The notes under the pieces are model-generated. The model did no database searches, was not told where the DNA came from, and saw only the letters and a list, made by a program, of their open reading frames with translations. Below, piece by piece: positions 45,101-53,693 of a stretch of DNA of 64,000 nt. The stretch covers positions 441,220 to 505,219 of the forward strand of contig NZ_JACICF010000001.1 of NCBI RefSeq assembly GCF_014195685.1. The letters are read 5' to 3'. Made by a program: the position numbers and the translations under genes. Positions within the stretch are counted from its first letter, which is position 1, and every line of letters begins with the position of its first letter. Origin of the DNA: Sphingomicrobium lutaoense (GTDB lineage Bacteria; Pseudomonadota; Alphaproteobacteria; Sphingomonadales; Sphingomonadaceae).

Positions 45101-45157
45101 TTCGTGGACTTCGATGGGAGACAATTTTTCGTTACGCACTTCTTTACTGGCAGTCAT
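39191..45157 (-). CDS. DruE-like giant DEAD/DEAH helicase with DUF1998
   Basis: A 1988-residue SF2 helicase. Q-motif-like YAHQLEAW, motif I GTGSGKT (131-137), DEAH (266-269), SATIG (303-307), then two to three Cys clusters (CINRDC, CPHC, CLDCG, CPSC), the helicase C-terminal STTMEMGVDIG and QRAGRAGRRGQG, a further CDHC / CLNCG cluster, and the DUF1998 region ending in CSKDCEKACASCIL. The last 350 residues resemble a degenerate PLD-like domain. Size and domain order match DruE of Druantia anti-phage systems. It overlaps the DruH-like gene by 14 bases. Confidence 0.82.
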   Translation of the reverse strand: MTASKEVRNEKLSPIEVHEKLQKGLAEAMISRANLRHDTLNAFLREQLTSAAPSQGALLSDQIFQAAPSYVSSGQSPNALTSLLHPRTIAAITNNTDKDSLPFDYPAYAHQLEAWKQLSGQTPKSVLVSSGTGSGKTECFLVPMLDDLVRETVVEGPLTGVRALMLYPLNALIASQEKRLTAWTKPLKGDVRFALYNGLMKTARKAARDKAEQDVPEQVLYRETLRANPPPILVTNQTMLEYMTIRREDRPILEASKGKLRWIVIDEAHSYIGSAAAELSLLLRRVMEAFEVEAANVRFVATSATIGSADDREAILALQRFLADLAGVPLDRVHVVVGKAQPLDLKRLEQDVSDPAAMKIARALAKEPQSLSRLRSLTPNATKGLLELSGHSSSSGHPILPMRAHSFARAVAGLWTCINRDCNGGRKPATWPFGPILFDEDDACPHCNSMVFELESCLDCGEVYLAADDNGHRIVPRRRKEASDEFREDGIRDGDWDEKDDEANHEARGHARLISLTSIPNASPISFDLQNGEIDQEVRNFYISDLDEGRCPSCRTPRRQGRPPTFPFRFGAPFLTQNAAPLLLQGVSLHPQATDRALPFDGRQLISFSDSRQGTARFAANLETNGERGFVRGFIYHAVQKAAKSSVVSEEEKSALLKERAIYAANQHEVPAFKDKVVEIDAKLGGGTPSGIKWTDLIPALAAEPAIAMMSKVWDLDRSERFHDNNEALARFMLLREMARRPRNANSMETLGLARLRFEVIERLASSDLPETVEAKNFGIEDWREFLYYLVDYLRGYFAIDVEEEDARWMPGRARPRNVIGPGDPPGQLRDIIWPSAKSKGAQTDAVKLLAMALDLDLSSDRDRHIINETMRVAWGQLLPLLEGVGGTYRLRLEKTAQIEAITKAWQCPATRRILPRLVFGRSPNAINAQLSSNNSKKCEVVFPKLPRTRPLKPDGREEISKWLQSDAVVAQLRDRMLWGDLHDQAALAMPYLRAEEHSAQQPPYRLREFEEQFKQGDINLLACSTTMEMGVDIGSIEAVMMTNVPPSIANYNQRAGRAGRRGQGFSSSLTIARNTPLDRETFFDPIAYLGRKLASPRVSLDSDRIAQRHANAFLLARWFSEVDGQFAKTKCGDFFGCRVDLQPFEGLAPVDDFIEWLGRPSTAVETEGALQRLLRGTGLASDKEVWSHTSAMFKLEAGKYRGIWDRLKADHQNLTGPAKKAIEFQARRLCREFLLKELANRALIPGSGFPTSVVPFDTLCAESQKAQARKPSDEEGARDTRYECPTRNADIAIREYAPGAEVVVDGLVWRSEGVTLNWQSPIDSGQKEPQNLRWAWWCDHCGGAGSGHKIEDHCLNCGESDISTEQFLEPAGFRVDWNAKPHADTNNAVYIEPKKPIVSAGDVDWQPLLIPQSGRVRATHEGHIYHHSRGPEDDGYEICLECGRAASAGSGDLEDHRPLTPRNGQSSSERCRGNDAAYAITRSLALGHEVLTDVVEVQIPGVETEGAAWAFGAALRESLTRWLGIEPRELGISVAARDGELGQRVASIYLFDEASGGAGYSPRLLENVYPIFERAADILDCSKDCEKACASCILLSDLHKQQEILDRKTALVAVREFLKVNAELPDDDRAVADARPINDAANAILLRARGEHRISVFAPGKFDLNGLRSTKMRTFFATAAARGVPVTLVLDDKAFEQYGEVERRALRDASIRHEFELGVGSAQQGKNKSHRIAELLTDEGGTAFFSRDESSCHPGRSWGIGRSHPTVEGAIGTPTAYRVIDPDELERPGASGDLVEVLDGFAQCPVEQFGRRFGSKLKNKLETIGAWKPNKLARITYVDRYLKAPLQVLLLLRTCEALARELAANETTEVDIETWSITNAGYPNAIFHDWCKDNDRYDVTRELGHKLGLDVEIATQSDMPHGRKLVLEYTDGEKVAIFLDLGFGYWRASGKPFHDFRKPPAYQAGELVRSKAAVSAIGESYIAVARI

Positions 45158-48100
45158 TCAGCAACTCCGAAATGGCAAAGCCGTATGCTTTGGCGAAGTA
45201 ATCTGGATGGCGTCTCTCGACATCCTTGATGGTTAGGATCTTTTTGGGGGTTAATGAGACATCGCGCAAAGCAGCAAGTGCGGCCACAAACGGTGCGTCG
45301 AGGACGCGCATCAACGACCCATTCAGTCTCTCATTAGGTAAGTAGTCATTAAAGTCAGGCCGGAATGGATTTGATAAGCCAGCATCCATGTTGATCCGTT
45401 CACAGGTATGACTGACGAAATGCTCACGCACAGCGCCCCAAGACAGCGGCTGGTAATCGCGACAGACTATTGGCGCCAGCTGCGGCGCTCGAGAGGCGAT
45501 ATGTTCCTGTCTTTCTTCCACTTGCTTGAGCGCCCAGTTCACATCGTCGAACATGCTGATCAAATATTTGCCGTGGGCTTCGAACGCGGCGTCCCAATCG
45601 GATTTAGGGACCAAACTCCAGCTGCCGCAAAGGCCATCAAAAATGCGCAAAACGGTTGAGATATGTTGTTCTTCACACCGGTAAAGAAGGAGAGGGGCAA
45701 GCGGTCCAGCACTGGGCAGTAGCTTCATGATTTCGAAGGTCTGCGGGGGTAGGCCCTCGAGCGAGAGTGCAAGATCCAAGATAGATCGAACGACGCGCGC
45801 ACTTGGGCTCGAACTAGGATCGTCCGCTACTGAAGCTATAAGAGCATGTAGATCTTCGCATGCTTCTTCGAGCGGTTGCGCCATAGCATGACCGAGACGA
45901 TGCTGAGGGAGCGGTTGCCCTGGATCACCCTTTATGAATTTCGGGCGCGTGAGAATGCGAGGCCCTTCTCGGAGATATACAAGCCAGGGTCCGCGCAAGC
46001 GGGGAAGATTGATCGGCGTACTGCCAAGCCCACTGTGTAATCCTTCGAACTCGCCAAGATCACGTTCAACCTCAGGAGCACCAAGGTAGCGACCGCATAC
46101 TCGTATATCGTCGCCGATAATCGCTTTAGTTGGCCGTAAATCCCCGCCGGGCTCCCATTCCAGTTCATTTCCGAATTCGGTGACATACCAGTGGTCATTC
46201 TGACCATTATGGAAATCTAGTCGTGCTCTCGCATCGATGCCGAGCGGGCGGATCATCGCGGCAATGTCACTCTGAAGTGCCGACAAGCCAAGCTCGCCCT
46301 CGACTGTCCAGCACATTGCCAGCGATGCATTCTGTGCATTTGGGACTTCGCCCCACAGAACAGCCTTCTGAGGTGTGCGTGCGACAAGATCTTTAAGGCT
46401 CGCGAGGCCAAGAACTGTATTTCGAGCTAATAGCTCGCCGTCCCAGGCAGTGATCCACTCTTTTGCACGAAGCGGCACTTCGAGCTCGACATCGCTCCCC
46501 TCTGGCGAGGTCAACTTAAGGCCGACCAACGCACGACGCGGGGGGTCAATTCTTACCCGCCACGCATGGTCGATTGTCGCAGCTTCATTTTCGAAGGCGG
46601 CCTGACCTTCCCAACCGTGTAATTGGATATGGGCGAAGCCGCGGTGGATTTCTTGGGTAATGTCGAAAGATGAGGGAAGCACGATCGCTGTCAATCGATC
46701 GCGGATGTGCCGCGTCTCTTTGTCCAGCCAAGCGAATTCACAAGCTCCCGGTCCAGCGCGATCCAGGTCGGCGCGCCACTCTTGGTCACCTAAGGGGCGC
46801 CAGAAAACTTCGCTCCGGGTTCCCGTTCGACGCGCCATCCCATCATTCACTTCGGCATGCAGGGGATGTTTGGCTAGGCGTTGTTTCGTTCGCGCCCGCA
46901 CTCCCAAAGGGGTCTCGGCTATGATGGAAAGCTTATCTCTGCGGTCTGCGGTCTGCCCGGTTCGGACAAGATAGGAATCGCCTCCATCATTCTCGATGAT
47001 GATTTCGCCAGAGCAGCGATAGAGAGTTCGAGCCGTTGAAAATTCGAAATCTTCGGGCTCGATTTCACTATTTCCATTTCGGCCTCGGATCGACCAATTG
47101 GTCGGAATTTCGATGATGACCTGCTCCGCTCGGTAAGCACCGGAACCCTGTCCGATCAATGCGAAGGTTTTTGGGCTGCCGGATTGCTCTAGGTGCTCGT
47201 AGATGCGGACGCCCGTAGTAACTGGCTTGCCACCGGGCAGTACAACCTCATTGCCAAGCCGCTCGCCTTGCGCGTGGAACTCGATTGTGACCGCCGCAGC
47301 GAATGGTAGGTCAATCGCACCTTCGCCTCGCATTGAGCGTGCAGTCCAGCAGTCATCTGCTTGGTGCTCGAGGTAAGCGATCTGATCCGCCAGTTGAGCG
47401 GACAGTGCTCCGGTGGGTTGAATAAATATTCTGCTGTACCGCTCTGGAGACATTGCGCCGGTTCGGTCGACCCAGCGACCGTCAAGTCGCAACAATGCAC
47501 CGGGGCGCCATTCATCCTCAATGAAGCGCATGATCCGCCGAACACATAGCGCCGCAGTACTCGGAAGCTTCTTCGACTCTAATAGTTTGTCGACCAAATC
47601 AGCCGCGGCGCCATCAAGCGTCATGGGGAGCTGTTCGCGCCAATCATCACATAATTCGTCTAGCCGCGCTGAATGCGGACGAGCGTCATTCCCAGCATGG
47701 CTATCAGCGAAGTTTCGAAGGTCGACGATTTTGAGAGCGAGCTCGCCACAAATCGCAAACATCTCTTCGCTTCGCCATAGCGAGGGCAATAAGTATTCAT
47801 TGCGTTCACATATTTGGATCGCAGTGTTGATATCTGTCTCGGATGCCGTGAGCATTTCGCCCACTACGCTCTCGAGAAAGCGCCGTGGCCAAGTGGCCCC
47901 GCCGGCAACGGCGGCGGCTGGGAAGCCGCCGTGCCTCGCTAGGTTTGCTAACCTCTGTATCCCGTGCGCGGTGATTAGTGGCTCGACCTTCCACGCCTCA
48001 AACCCAGCATCGGATAGTCTTCGCCACTCCGACTGTGAAAGCTCCACACCTAAAGCCTTTTCGATGTCGGTCCAGCGCTGCGTGCCTCCTCGATAACACC

Positions 48101-48443
48101 GGCGAAACCAATCAGACGCCCACATGACAAAGGCGGGCGCCAAGGTCAGTCTCTTAAGTGGCGATCCAAGGTCAGCTTTGAGCTTGCTCTCAATCCGCGC
48201 GAACGTTTCTGCCGAAAGTCGATACCTATAAAGCGGTTCACCGGTTGGGCGGGGAATGCCCAGGTTGGCAAGCGATTCGCCAAAGGGGTGCGGGGCGCTC
48301 TCTAGCTTCCTCGCCTTTTGGATCGCTTTCATAAGTAGAAGTTGCGACCCTCCTTCTTCATGTATTTCGGCGGCGATTTTACGGAGACGTGCGGAATCGG
48401 CGCTGGCCGCTTCGATTTCATAATCGAAATCACGCGATTTCAT
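45144..48443 (-). CDS. DruH-like protein (STY4851-type), partner of DruE
   Basis: A 1099-residue soluble protein without enzymatic motifs that I can see. An N-terminal helical region (PTGEPLYRYRLSAETFARIE, SEWRRLSDAGFEAW) is followed by a long beta-rich middle (roughly 400-800) and a helical C-terminus ending YFAKAYGFAISELLNDCQ. Its position directly before and overlapping a DUF1998 helicase, its size and the general pattern fit DruH of Druantia type III, annotated elsewhere as the STY4851/ECs_5259 family. ATG at 48,443 is chosen over the further upstream ATG because the extra 19 residues look non-family. The call depends strongly on context. Confidence 0.6.
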   Translation of the reverse strand: MKSRDFDYEIEAASADSARLRKIAAEIHEEGGSQLLLMKAIQKARKLESAPHPFGESLANLGIPRPTGEPLYRYRLSAETFARIESKLKADLGSPLKRLTLAPAFVMWASDWFRRCYRGGTQRWTDIEKALGVELSQSEWRRLSDAGFEAWKVEPLITAHGIQRLANLARHGGFPAAAVAGGATWPRRFLESVVGEMLTASETDINTAIQICERNEYLLPSLWRSEEMFAICGELALKIVDLRNFADSHAGNDARPHSARLDELCDDWREQLPMTLDGAAADLVDKLLESKKLPSTAALCVRRIMRFIEDEWRPGALLRLDGRWVDRTGAMSPERYSRIFIQPTGALSAQLADQIAYLEHQADDCWTARSMRGEGAIDLPFAAAVTIEFHAQGERLGNEVVLPGGKPVTTGVRIYEHLEQSGSPKTFALIGQGSGAYRAEQVIIEIPTNWSIRGRNGNSEIEPEDFEFSTARTLYRCSGEIIIENDGGDSYLVRTGQTADRRDKLSIIAETPLGVRARTKQRLAKHPLHAEVNDGMARRTGTRSEVFWRPLGDQEWRADLDRAGPGACEFAWLDKETRHIRDRLTAIVLPSSFDITQEIHRGFAHIQLHGWEGQAAFENEAATIDHAWRVRIDPPRRALVGLKLTSPEGSDVELEVPLRAKEWITAWDGELLARNTVLGLASLKDLVARTPQKAVLWGEVPNAQNASLAMCWTVEGELGLSALQSDIAAMIRPLGIDARARLDFHNGQNDHWYVTEFGNELEWEPGGDLRPTKAIIGDDIRVCGRYLGAPEVERDLGEFEGLHSGLGSTPINLPRLRGPWLVYLREGPRILTRPKFIKGDPGQPLPQHRLGHAMAQPLEEACEDLHALIASVADDPSSSPSARVVRSILDLALSLEGLPPQTFEIMKLLPSAGPLAPLLLYRCEEQHISTVLRIFDGLCGSWSLVPKSDWDAAFEAHGKYLISMFDDVNWALKQVEERQEHIASRAPQLAPIVCRDYQPLSWGAVREHFVSHTCERINMDAGLSNPFRPDFNDYLPNERLNGSLMRVLDAPFVAALAALRDVSLTPKKILTIKDVERRHPDYFAKAYGFAISELLNDCQ

Positions 48444-48633
48444 GCTTTGCTGAGCCCCTTTTACGCAATGACAGTTACTCGGACCGAGCAGACCATACAT
48501 CGGGAGCGCAGTCGTTCAAGCAGCATTAAATAAGGTTTAGAAGCAAGGTTAAGCGTAGGGCGGGGTAGACTTGCGCTTTATAGCAAGGTTACATCGCCCA
48601 GATTAGTTGCGTTTTACAGGGGGGGCTGCGGTC
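48444..48633. promoter_or_regulatory. Divergent control region between the two defence arms
   Basis: The 190 bases separating the divergent DruH and Res genes contain AGCAAGGTTA twice, at 48,542-48,551 and 48,582-48,591, exactly 40 bases apart in the same orientation. This is compatible with a repeated operator or activator site on one face of the helix. The region is AT-richer than its flanks. I see no convincing -35/-10 pair. Both arms must be driven from here. Confidence 0.45.
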
Positions 48634-51600
48634 TTGTCCGGCCAATTTTTCGAATCACCTATTCTCAATTCACCCTACGAGCGGCCGGATCGCCACTGGG
48701 AGTTGGACGCGGACGGCCAGCCGACCGGCAGAATCCAAGATGGACGTCGTCGGAGCGATCTCACAAGCCCTATTCCCAAAGCAAAGACCAAGCGCGGTGC
48801 TGGTGTCTCGCAAGACGATCTGTATGCGGACGAAAAAGGCGATGTTTACGATCCCACCGAGGTAATAAACGGAATCCGCTCGGCCGTAGAGAGCTGGCGA
48901 GAGCTCCCAGAATCGCAGTGGCGGGTCACGCCGACTACTGCGCGCCTTCTGAGGCATTGGCGAACCCACAAGTTTGCTAATCAACGACCATTTTTCTGCC
49001 AGGTAGAAGCTGTCGAGACCGTCATCTGGCTGACAGAAGTTGCCCCTAAGTCTTCATCGCAAGGGAGCCGTTTCTGGAAGCATCTTGAAGCTGCAAATGA
49101 GGCGTCAAACCCGGAACTGATTAGGATGGCGCTCAAACTTGCAACAGGTGCTGGCAAGACGACGGTCATGGCAATGCTGATTGCCTGGCATACTCTGAAT
49201 GCCGTGCGGCATCCGACTTCCAAGAAATTCTCCCGAGGATTTCTCGTGGTTGCGCCGGGTATCACGATCAAGGATCGTCTTCGTGTTCTTCAGCCGAACG
49301 ATCCTGAGAGCTACTACAAGAGCCGTGAGATCGTTCCGGAGGACATGATCGGTGATCTCGGCAAAGCCAAGATTGTCATCACAAATTACCATGCCTTCAA
49401 GAAGAAGGACGAAATTCCCCTCAACAAGGTACAGCAAGCCGCACTGAAGACGACACCGAAAGCGGAAAGCGACGGTGCGATGATACGCCGCGTCGCTGGT
49501 GAACTGATGGGTATGAAGCGGATCGTCGTTTTGAATGACGAGGCTCATCACTGCTATCGCGAAAGGCCCCTTTCAGACGCCGAGAAAAAGGCTCTTAAAG
49601 GCGACGATCTGAGCGAGGCAAAAGAGAACAGCGAAGCGGCGCGGTTGTGGATTGGCGGTCTCGAGGCGATCAAGCGCGAGCTCGGCCTCAACATGGTCTA
49701 TGACCTGTCGGCGACGCCCTTTTTTCTGCGCGGCTCCGGTTACCGGGAAGGGTCGCTATTTGGTTGGGTAATGAGCGACTTTTCGCTCATGGACGCAATC
49801 GAATGTGGGATCGTGAAGCTGCCCCGAGTGCCGATCATCGACAACGTTTCTGGCGGCGATACGCCCATGTTTCGCAACCTCTGGGAGGTGCTTCAGAAAG
49901 AACCGGTCAAACTCCCGAAGAAGGGGCGTTCGGCGGGAATTGAATATAATCCCCAAAAGCTTCCGAGCCCATTGCTGGCTGCGATCGACGCGCTCTATGG
50001 TCATTATGTAAAAACGTTCGAGGCCTGGAAGGAAAGAGGGCATGAGGTCGACCCTGTCTTCATCGTTGTTTGTAACAACACCGCGACTTCGAAGCTCGTC
50101 CACGACTATATCGCAGGTTACGAGGTCGAGGATGAACACGGAAACAGCCGGCTCGTAGCCGGCAAGTGCAAGCTGTTCAGAAATTACGACCCTGATGGTG
50201 AGGCACTGCCGCGGATGCGGACGTTGCTAATTGACAGCACGCAACTCGAGAGCGGGGATGCTGTCAGCCCTGAATTTAAGGCGGCAGCAGCTGATGAGAT
50301 CGAGCGGTTCAAGAGTGAGCTCATCCAACGAACTGGCGACCGTTTAGCAGCGGAGAAGATCGACGACGCGACAATTCTTCGCGAAGTAATGAACACGGTC
50401 GGCCGGAAGGGGCAGCTCGGCGAAGGAATTCGCTGCGTTGTTTCTGTTTCGATGTTGACCGAGGGCTGGGACGCAAACACGGTAACTCACGTCCTGGGCG
50501 TGCGAGCATTTGGGACACAGCTCCTCTGCGAGCAGGTCATCGGGCGTGCCTTACGACGGCAATCGTACGAACTTCAGGACGATGGGAAATTCGGCGTCGA
50601 GTATGCTGACATTTTCGGAATACCCTTTGATTTCACTGCTCAGCCGGTTGTGGCCCCGCCGAAGCCTCCCCCCGAGCAAGTTAGAGTACATGCGATCAGT
50701 CCTGATCGAGACAATGTCGAGATCCGGTTCCCGCGTGTCGAGGGCTATCGGACGGAAATGCCGCGAGATGTGCTCAAGGCTGAGTTCTCGCGGGATTCCA
50801 CATTAGTCCTCACCCCTGACGAGGCTGGGGCGACTGAGACGAGAAACTCCGGCATCGTCGGCGAGCCTGCCGACATGACCCTTGAGCATCTCGGCGAAGT
50901 GCGCGCCTCGCGGATCCATTTCCGTTTGGCCGAATACATCGTCCGGCGCAGAATGACCGATGCCTTGGAAGCGCCAAGCGCCGGTTTGATCATGCAAATG
51001 AAAACCGTTGTGCGGCAATGGATGAACGATCACTTCAAGCCCGTGGGCGATGTTCAACCGGCCCAGCTTCTTTATTACAGCATCGCCGATAGAGTTGCCG
51101 ATCGTATCATGGCGGCGGTCACCCGAGGGGAAGAGGGCGGAGGCCGGGTCGTCGCCATGCTCGATCCATACAATCGGGAGGGGTCAACTCGGAACGTCAG
51201 TTTCATGACGAGCAAGGCGCGATACGAAACGACGAACCGATGCCACGTCAATTTCGCGGTTCTCGACAGCGATTGGGAGCTGGAGTTCTGCAGGGTGGCG
51301 GACAAGCACGAGAAGGTGATCTCGTGGGTCAAGAACCATAATCTGGGTCTTGAGGTGCCTTACAACTGTGCAGGTCAAGCCCGTCGCTACGTTCCAGACT
51401 TTATCGTTCAGATAGACGATGGCCACGGCAAAGACGATCCGCTCAATCTTGTAGTGGAAATCAAGGGTTTTCGCGGTGAGGACGCCAAAGACAAAGCCGA
51501 AACAATGCGCACGTACTGGGTGACAGGCGTTAACAATCTTGGCGAGTTCGGACGATGGGCTTTTGCTGAGTTCACCGACAAATGGACCATCAAAGAAGAG

Positions 51601-51663
51601 TTTGAAAAGCTAGTGGCTGATTGGCTGGACGAACAGGCAGGCGCTCAGAAGGAGCTTGCATGA
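48634..51663 (+). CDS. Type III-like restriction subunit Res (BPTD_3080-type helicase-nuclease)
   Basis: A 1009-residue protein. The N-terminus (SPILNSPYERPDRHWELD) is typical of BPTD_3080-family restriction subunits. SF2 helicase motifs: ATGAGKT (170-176), NDEAHHCY, DLSATPFF, then SMLTEGWDANTVTHVLG and QVIGRALRRQ. A C-terminal PD-(D/E)XK nuclease shows VPDFIVQID and VVEIKGFRG. It would translocate on and cut DNA lacking the Mod methylation. The start is TTG at 48,634 with AGGGGGGG eight bases upstream. It overlaps the DUF262 gene (ATGA). Confidence 0.85.
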   Translation: MSGQFFESPILNSPYERPDRHWELDADGQPTGRIQDGRRRSDLTSPIPKAKTKRGAGVSQDDLYADEKGDVYDPTEVINGIRSAVESWRELPESQWRVTPTTARLLRHWRTHKFANQRPFFCQVEAVETVIWLTEVAPKSSSQGSRFWKHLEAANEASNPELIRMALKLATGAGKTTVMAMLIAWHTLNAVRHPTSKKFSRGFLVVAPGITIKDRLRVLQPNDPESYYKSREIVPEDMIGDLGKAKIVITNYHAFKKKDEIPLNKVQQAALKTTPKAESDGAMIRRVAGELMGMKRIVVLNDEAHHCYRERPLSDAEKKALKGDDLSEAKENSEAARLWIGGLEAIKRELGLNMVYDLSATPFFLRGSGYREGSLFGWVMSDFSLMDAIECGIVKLPRVPIIDNVSGGDTPMFRNLWEVLQKEPVKLPKKGRSAGIEYNPQKLPSPLLAAIDALYGHYVKTFEAWKERGHEVDPVFIVVCNNTATSKLVHDYIAGYEVEDEHGNSRLVAGKCKLFRNYDPDGEALPRMRTLLIDSTQLESGDAVSPEFKAAAADEIERFKSELIQRTGDRLAAEKIDDATILREVMNTVGRKGQLGEGIRCVVSVSMLTEGWDANTVTHVLGVRAFGTQLLCEQVIGRALRRQSYELQDDGKFGVEYADIFGIPFDFTAQPVVAPPKPPPEQVRVHAISPDRDNVEIRFPRVEGYRTEMPRDVLKAEFSRDSTLVLTPDEAGATETRNSGIVGEPADMTLEHLGEVRASRIHFRLAEYIVRRRMTDALEAPSAGLIMQMKTVVRQWMNDHFKPVGDVQPAQLLYYSIADRVADRIMAAVTRGEEGGGRVVAMLDPYNREGSTRNVSFMTSKARYETTNRCHVNFAVLDSDWELEFCRVADKHEKVISWVKNHNLGLEVPYNCAGQARRYVPDFIVQIDDGHGKDDPLNLVVEIKGFRGEDAKDKAETMRTYWVTGVNNLGEFGRWAFAEFTDKWTIKEEFEKLVADWLDEQAGAQKELA

Positions 51664-53540
51664 GCTTCGACAGTACGAAAACCAGCCTCAAGAAACTCCT
51701 CGATGATGTTCATTCAGGAAAGCTGCAGCTCCCCGAGTTTCAGCGCGATTACGTCTGGAACGAGGATGATGTACGTAGCCTCCTGGCGAGTGTTGGAAGC
51801 GGATTTCCCGTCGGTGCGCTGCTTTCGCTGGAGGTTGGCGGAGACATCCGTTTCAAGCCCCGCGGCATCAACGGCACGAGCGTCGATGAAGTTGAACCTG
51901 AGGTCCTCTTGCTCGATGGTCAACAGCGGATGACGTCGCTCTATCAGGCCGTTCTCTCGGAATCGCCGGCGAAGGTGCGCACGGCAAAAGGGAAGGCCGT
52001 CAAGCGCTATTTCTATGTCGATATCGAAGCTGCAATGTCCGGCACGGACCTGGAGGCGGCGATCGTTATGGTCCCCGAGGACCGTATTGAAAAAGGGGCG
52101 TTTGGAAAAACTGGAGAACTCGACCTTTCTTCTGCCGAGCGCGAATATGCAACGCTGCATTTCCCACTGAACCAGACGATGGACCCGCTTCCCTGGATTA
52201 TGGGCGCGATGCAATTCTGGAAGGATGCCGGTGAAGACAAATCACAGCTGATCTTTCAATTTCAACAGTCGCTGCTCACAAGGATCTCGTCGTACGAGAT
52301 GCCGATTATCAAACTGCTGCGGGACAATAGTCGCGAAGCCGTTTGCACCGTTTTTGAGAAGGTCAACGTGGGCGGCAAGAAGCTCGATGCGTTCGAACTC
52401 GTGACCGCAATCTACGCTGCTGATGATTTCGATCTTCGCGCTGACTGGCTTGGCGAAAAGGACAGTGACGAGCCTGGGCGTTTGGAACGGCTCAAAGGAC
52501 CACAGCCGAAAAAGGGCATCTTCAAGGACCTCGCATCGACAGATTTTCTCCAGGCCTGCACAGTTCTCCACACCATGGACCAGCGAGAGGCTGCATTATC
52601 GGAGGGCAAGTCTGGCAAGGACATTCCCGCCGTTTCTTGTCGGCGTGAGATCATGCTGGGCCTGCCACTCGAAGCCTACAAGCAATATCGGGACAAAGTC
52701 GAAGAGGGATTTCGCGAGGCAGCCAAATTCCTCAATGGGCAAAAGATTATCTGGGGCAGGGACGTGCCCTATCCGCCTCAGCTTGTAGCTCTCGCCGCTT
52801 TTTTCGCTCGACGCGGGACAAAACTATCGCAGCCGGAAGTCGACAAGATTGCCAAATGGTACTGGCGAGGGGTGCTCGGCGAATATTACGGCAGTGCAAC
52901 CGAGACCAAGATCGCGCGCGACGTTCCGCAGCTTATTGAATGGCTCGGTGGCGGGCCTGAGCCTCGTACGGTCTGGGACACGACATTCGATATCGACCGT
53001 TTGGACAGTCTGCGTATGCGCCTCTCTGCTGCATACAAAGGCTTGCACGCGCTTCTAATGCGCTCGGGTTGTCAGGATTTCGTCTCAGGAAAAACCGTCG
53101 ACCTCATGACCGCTTGGGACGACGCAATTGATATTCATCACATCTTCCCGCGCGACTGGTGCAAGAAACAGGGCATCGAGCGGGAGCGCTACGACAGCAT
53201 CATCAATAAGACGGCATTGTCAGCCGCGACCAATCGGGAAATCGGCGGGCGAGCACCCTCCGATTATCTCAATAGGATCGAGGATCGTTATGGTGTCAGT
53301 GCGGAAGCGCTCGATGCCATCCTCAAATCGCATCTTGTCGATCCAGACCTTCTCCGGGCAGATGCCTTCGATGCCTTTTACGCCGCTCGAAAACTCGCGC
53401 TCGCGGACTTGGTGGAAGAGGCTGGCGTCAAGGTAAACCGCGCGTCTCAAGACGACGAGCCTGCACTTCCGGATCCAGACTTGGAAGAGCTCGAAGTCCA
53501 GGAAAACATGCTCGATGACGCAGATGAGCAGGATCAATGA
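51660..53540 (+). CDS. DUF262/HNH protein (GmrSD-like)
   Basis: A 626-residue protein. N-terminal DUF262: LQLPEFQRDYVWNEDDVRSLL, GFPVGALLSLE and the ParB/Srx-like nucleotide motif LLDGQQRMTSLY (about residues 84-95). The C-terminal third carries an HNH nuclease, IDIHHIFPRDWC with a later NKTALSAATNREIGGRAPSDYL, as in DUF1524 of GmrD. The fusion therefore resembles GmrSD type IV restriction. It is wedged between Res and Mod with 4-base overlaps on both sides, so it is part of the same system rather than a chance neighbour. The tail is acidic. Confidence 0.85.
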   Translation: MSFDSTKTSLKKLLDDVHSGKLQLPEFQRDYVWNEDDVRSLLASVGSGFPVGALLSLEVGGDIRFKPRGINGTSVDEVEPEVLLLDGQQRMTSLYQAVLSESPAKVRTAKGKAVKRYFYVDIEAAMSGTDLEAAIVMVPEDRIEKGAFGKTGELDLSSAEREYATLHFPLNQTMDPLPWIMGAMQFWKDAGEDKSQLIFQFQQSLLTRISSYEMPIIKLLRDNSREAVCTVFEKVNVGGKKLDAFELVTAIYAADDFDLRADWLGEKDSDEPGRLERLKGPQPKKGIFKDLASTDFLQACTVLHTMDQREAALSEGKSGKDIPAVSCRREIMLGLPLEAYKQYRDKVEEGFREAAKFLNGQKIIWGRDVPYPPQLVALAAFFARRGTKLSQPEVDKIAKWYWRGVLGEYYGSATETKIARDVPQLIEWLGGGPEPRTVWDTTFDIDRLDSLRMRLSAAYKGLHALLMRSGCQDFVSGKTVDLMTAWDDAIDIHHIFPRDWCKKQGIERERYDSIINKTALSAATNREIGGRAPSDYLNRIEDRYGVSAEALDAILKSHLVDPDLLRADAFDAFYAARKLALADLVEEAGVKVNRASQDDEPALPDPDLEELEVQENMLDDADEQDQ

Positions 53541-53662
53541 AAGACGAGCTGCGCGAACTTGTAGAATTAGTCGATCACCTCCTAGGGTCTTGCCTTGAGT
53601 TGGTCGCGCTAATCCCCAGCACACTAGTGCTTATCTTCATCATGCTTCTCCTTTTCGGCTAA
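53537..53662 (+). CDS. 41-aa membrane microprotein
   Basis: A 41-residue frame whose ATG overlaps the DUF262 stop (ATGA). The N-terminal half is charged and amphipathic (MKDELRELVELVDHLLG), the second half is one membrane helix (LIPSTLVLIFIMLLLFG). It fills the gap before mod, leaving 31 bases that carry the mod RBS. The stop-start overlap and the clear helix argue for a real gene. It could anchor, inhibit or signal for the restriction complex; no family known to me. Confidence 0.6.
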   Translation: MKDELRELVELVDHLLGSCLELVALIPSTLVLIFIMLLLFG

Positions 53663-53693
53663 AGCTGAGAAACAAATTTCTTCGGGCGAACTA

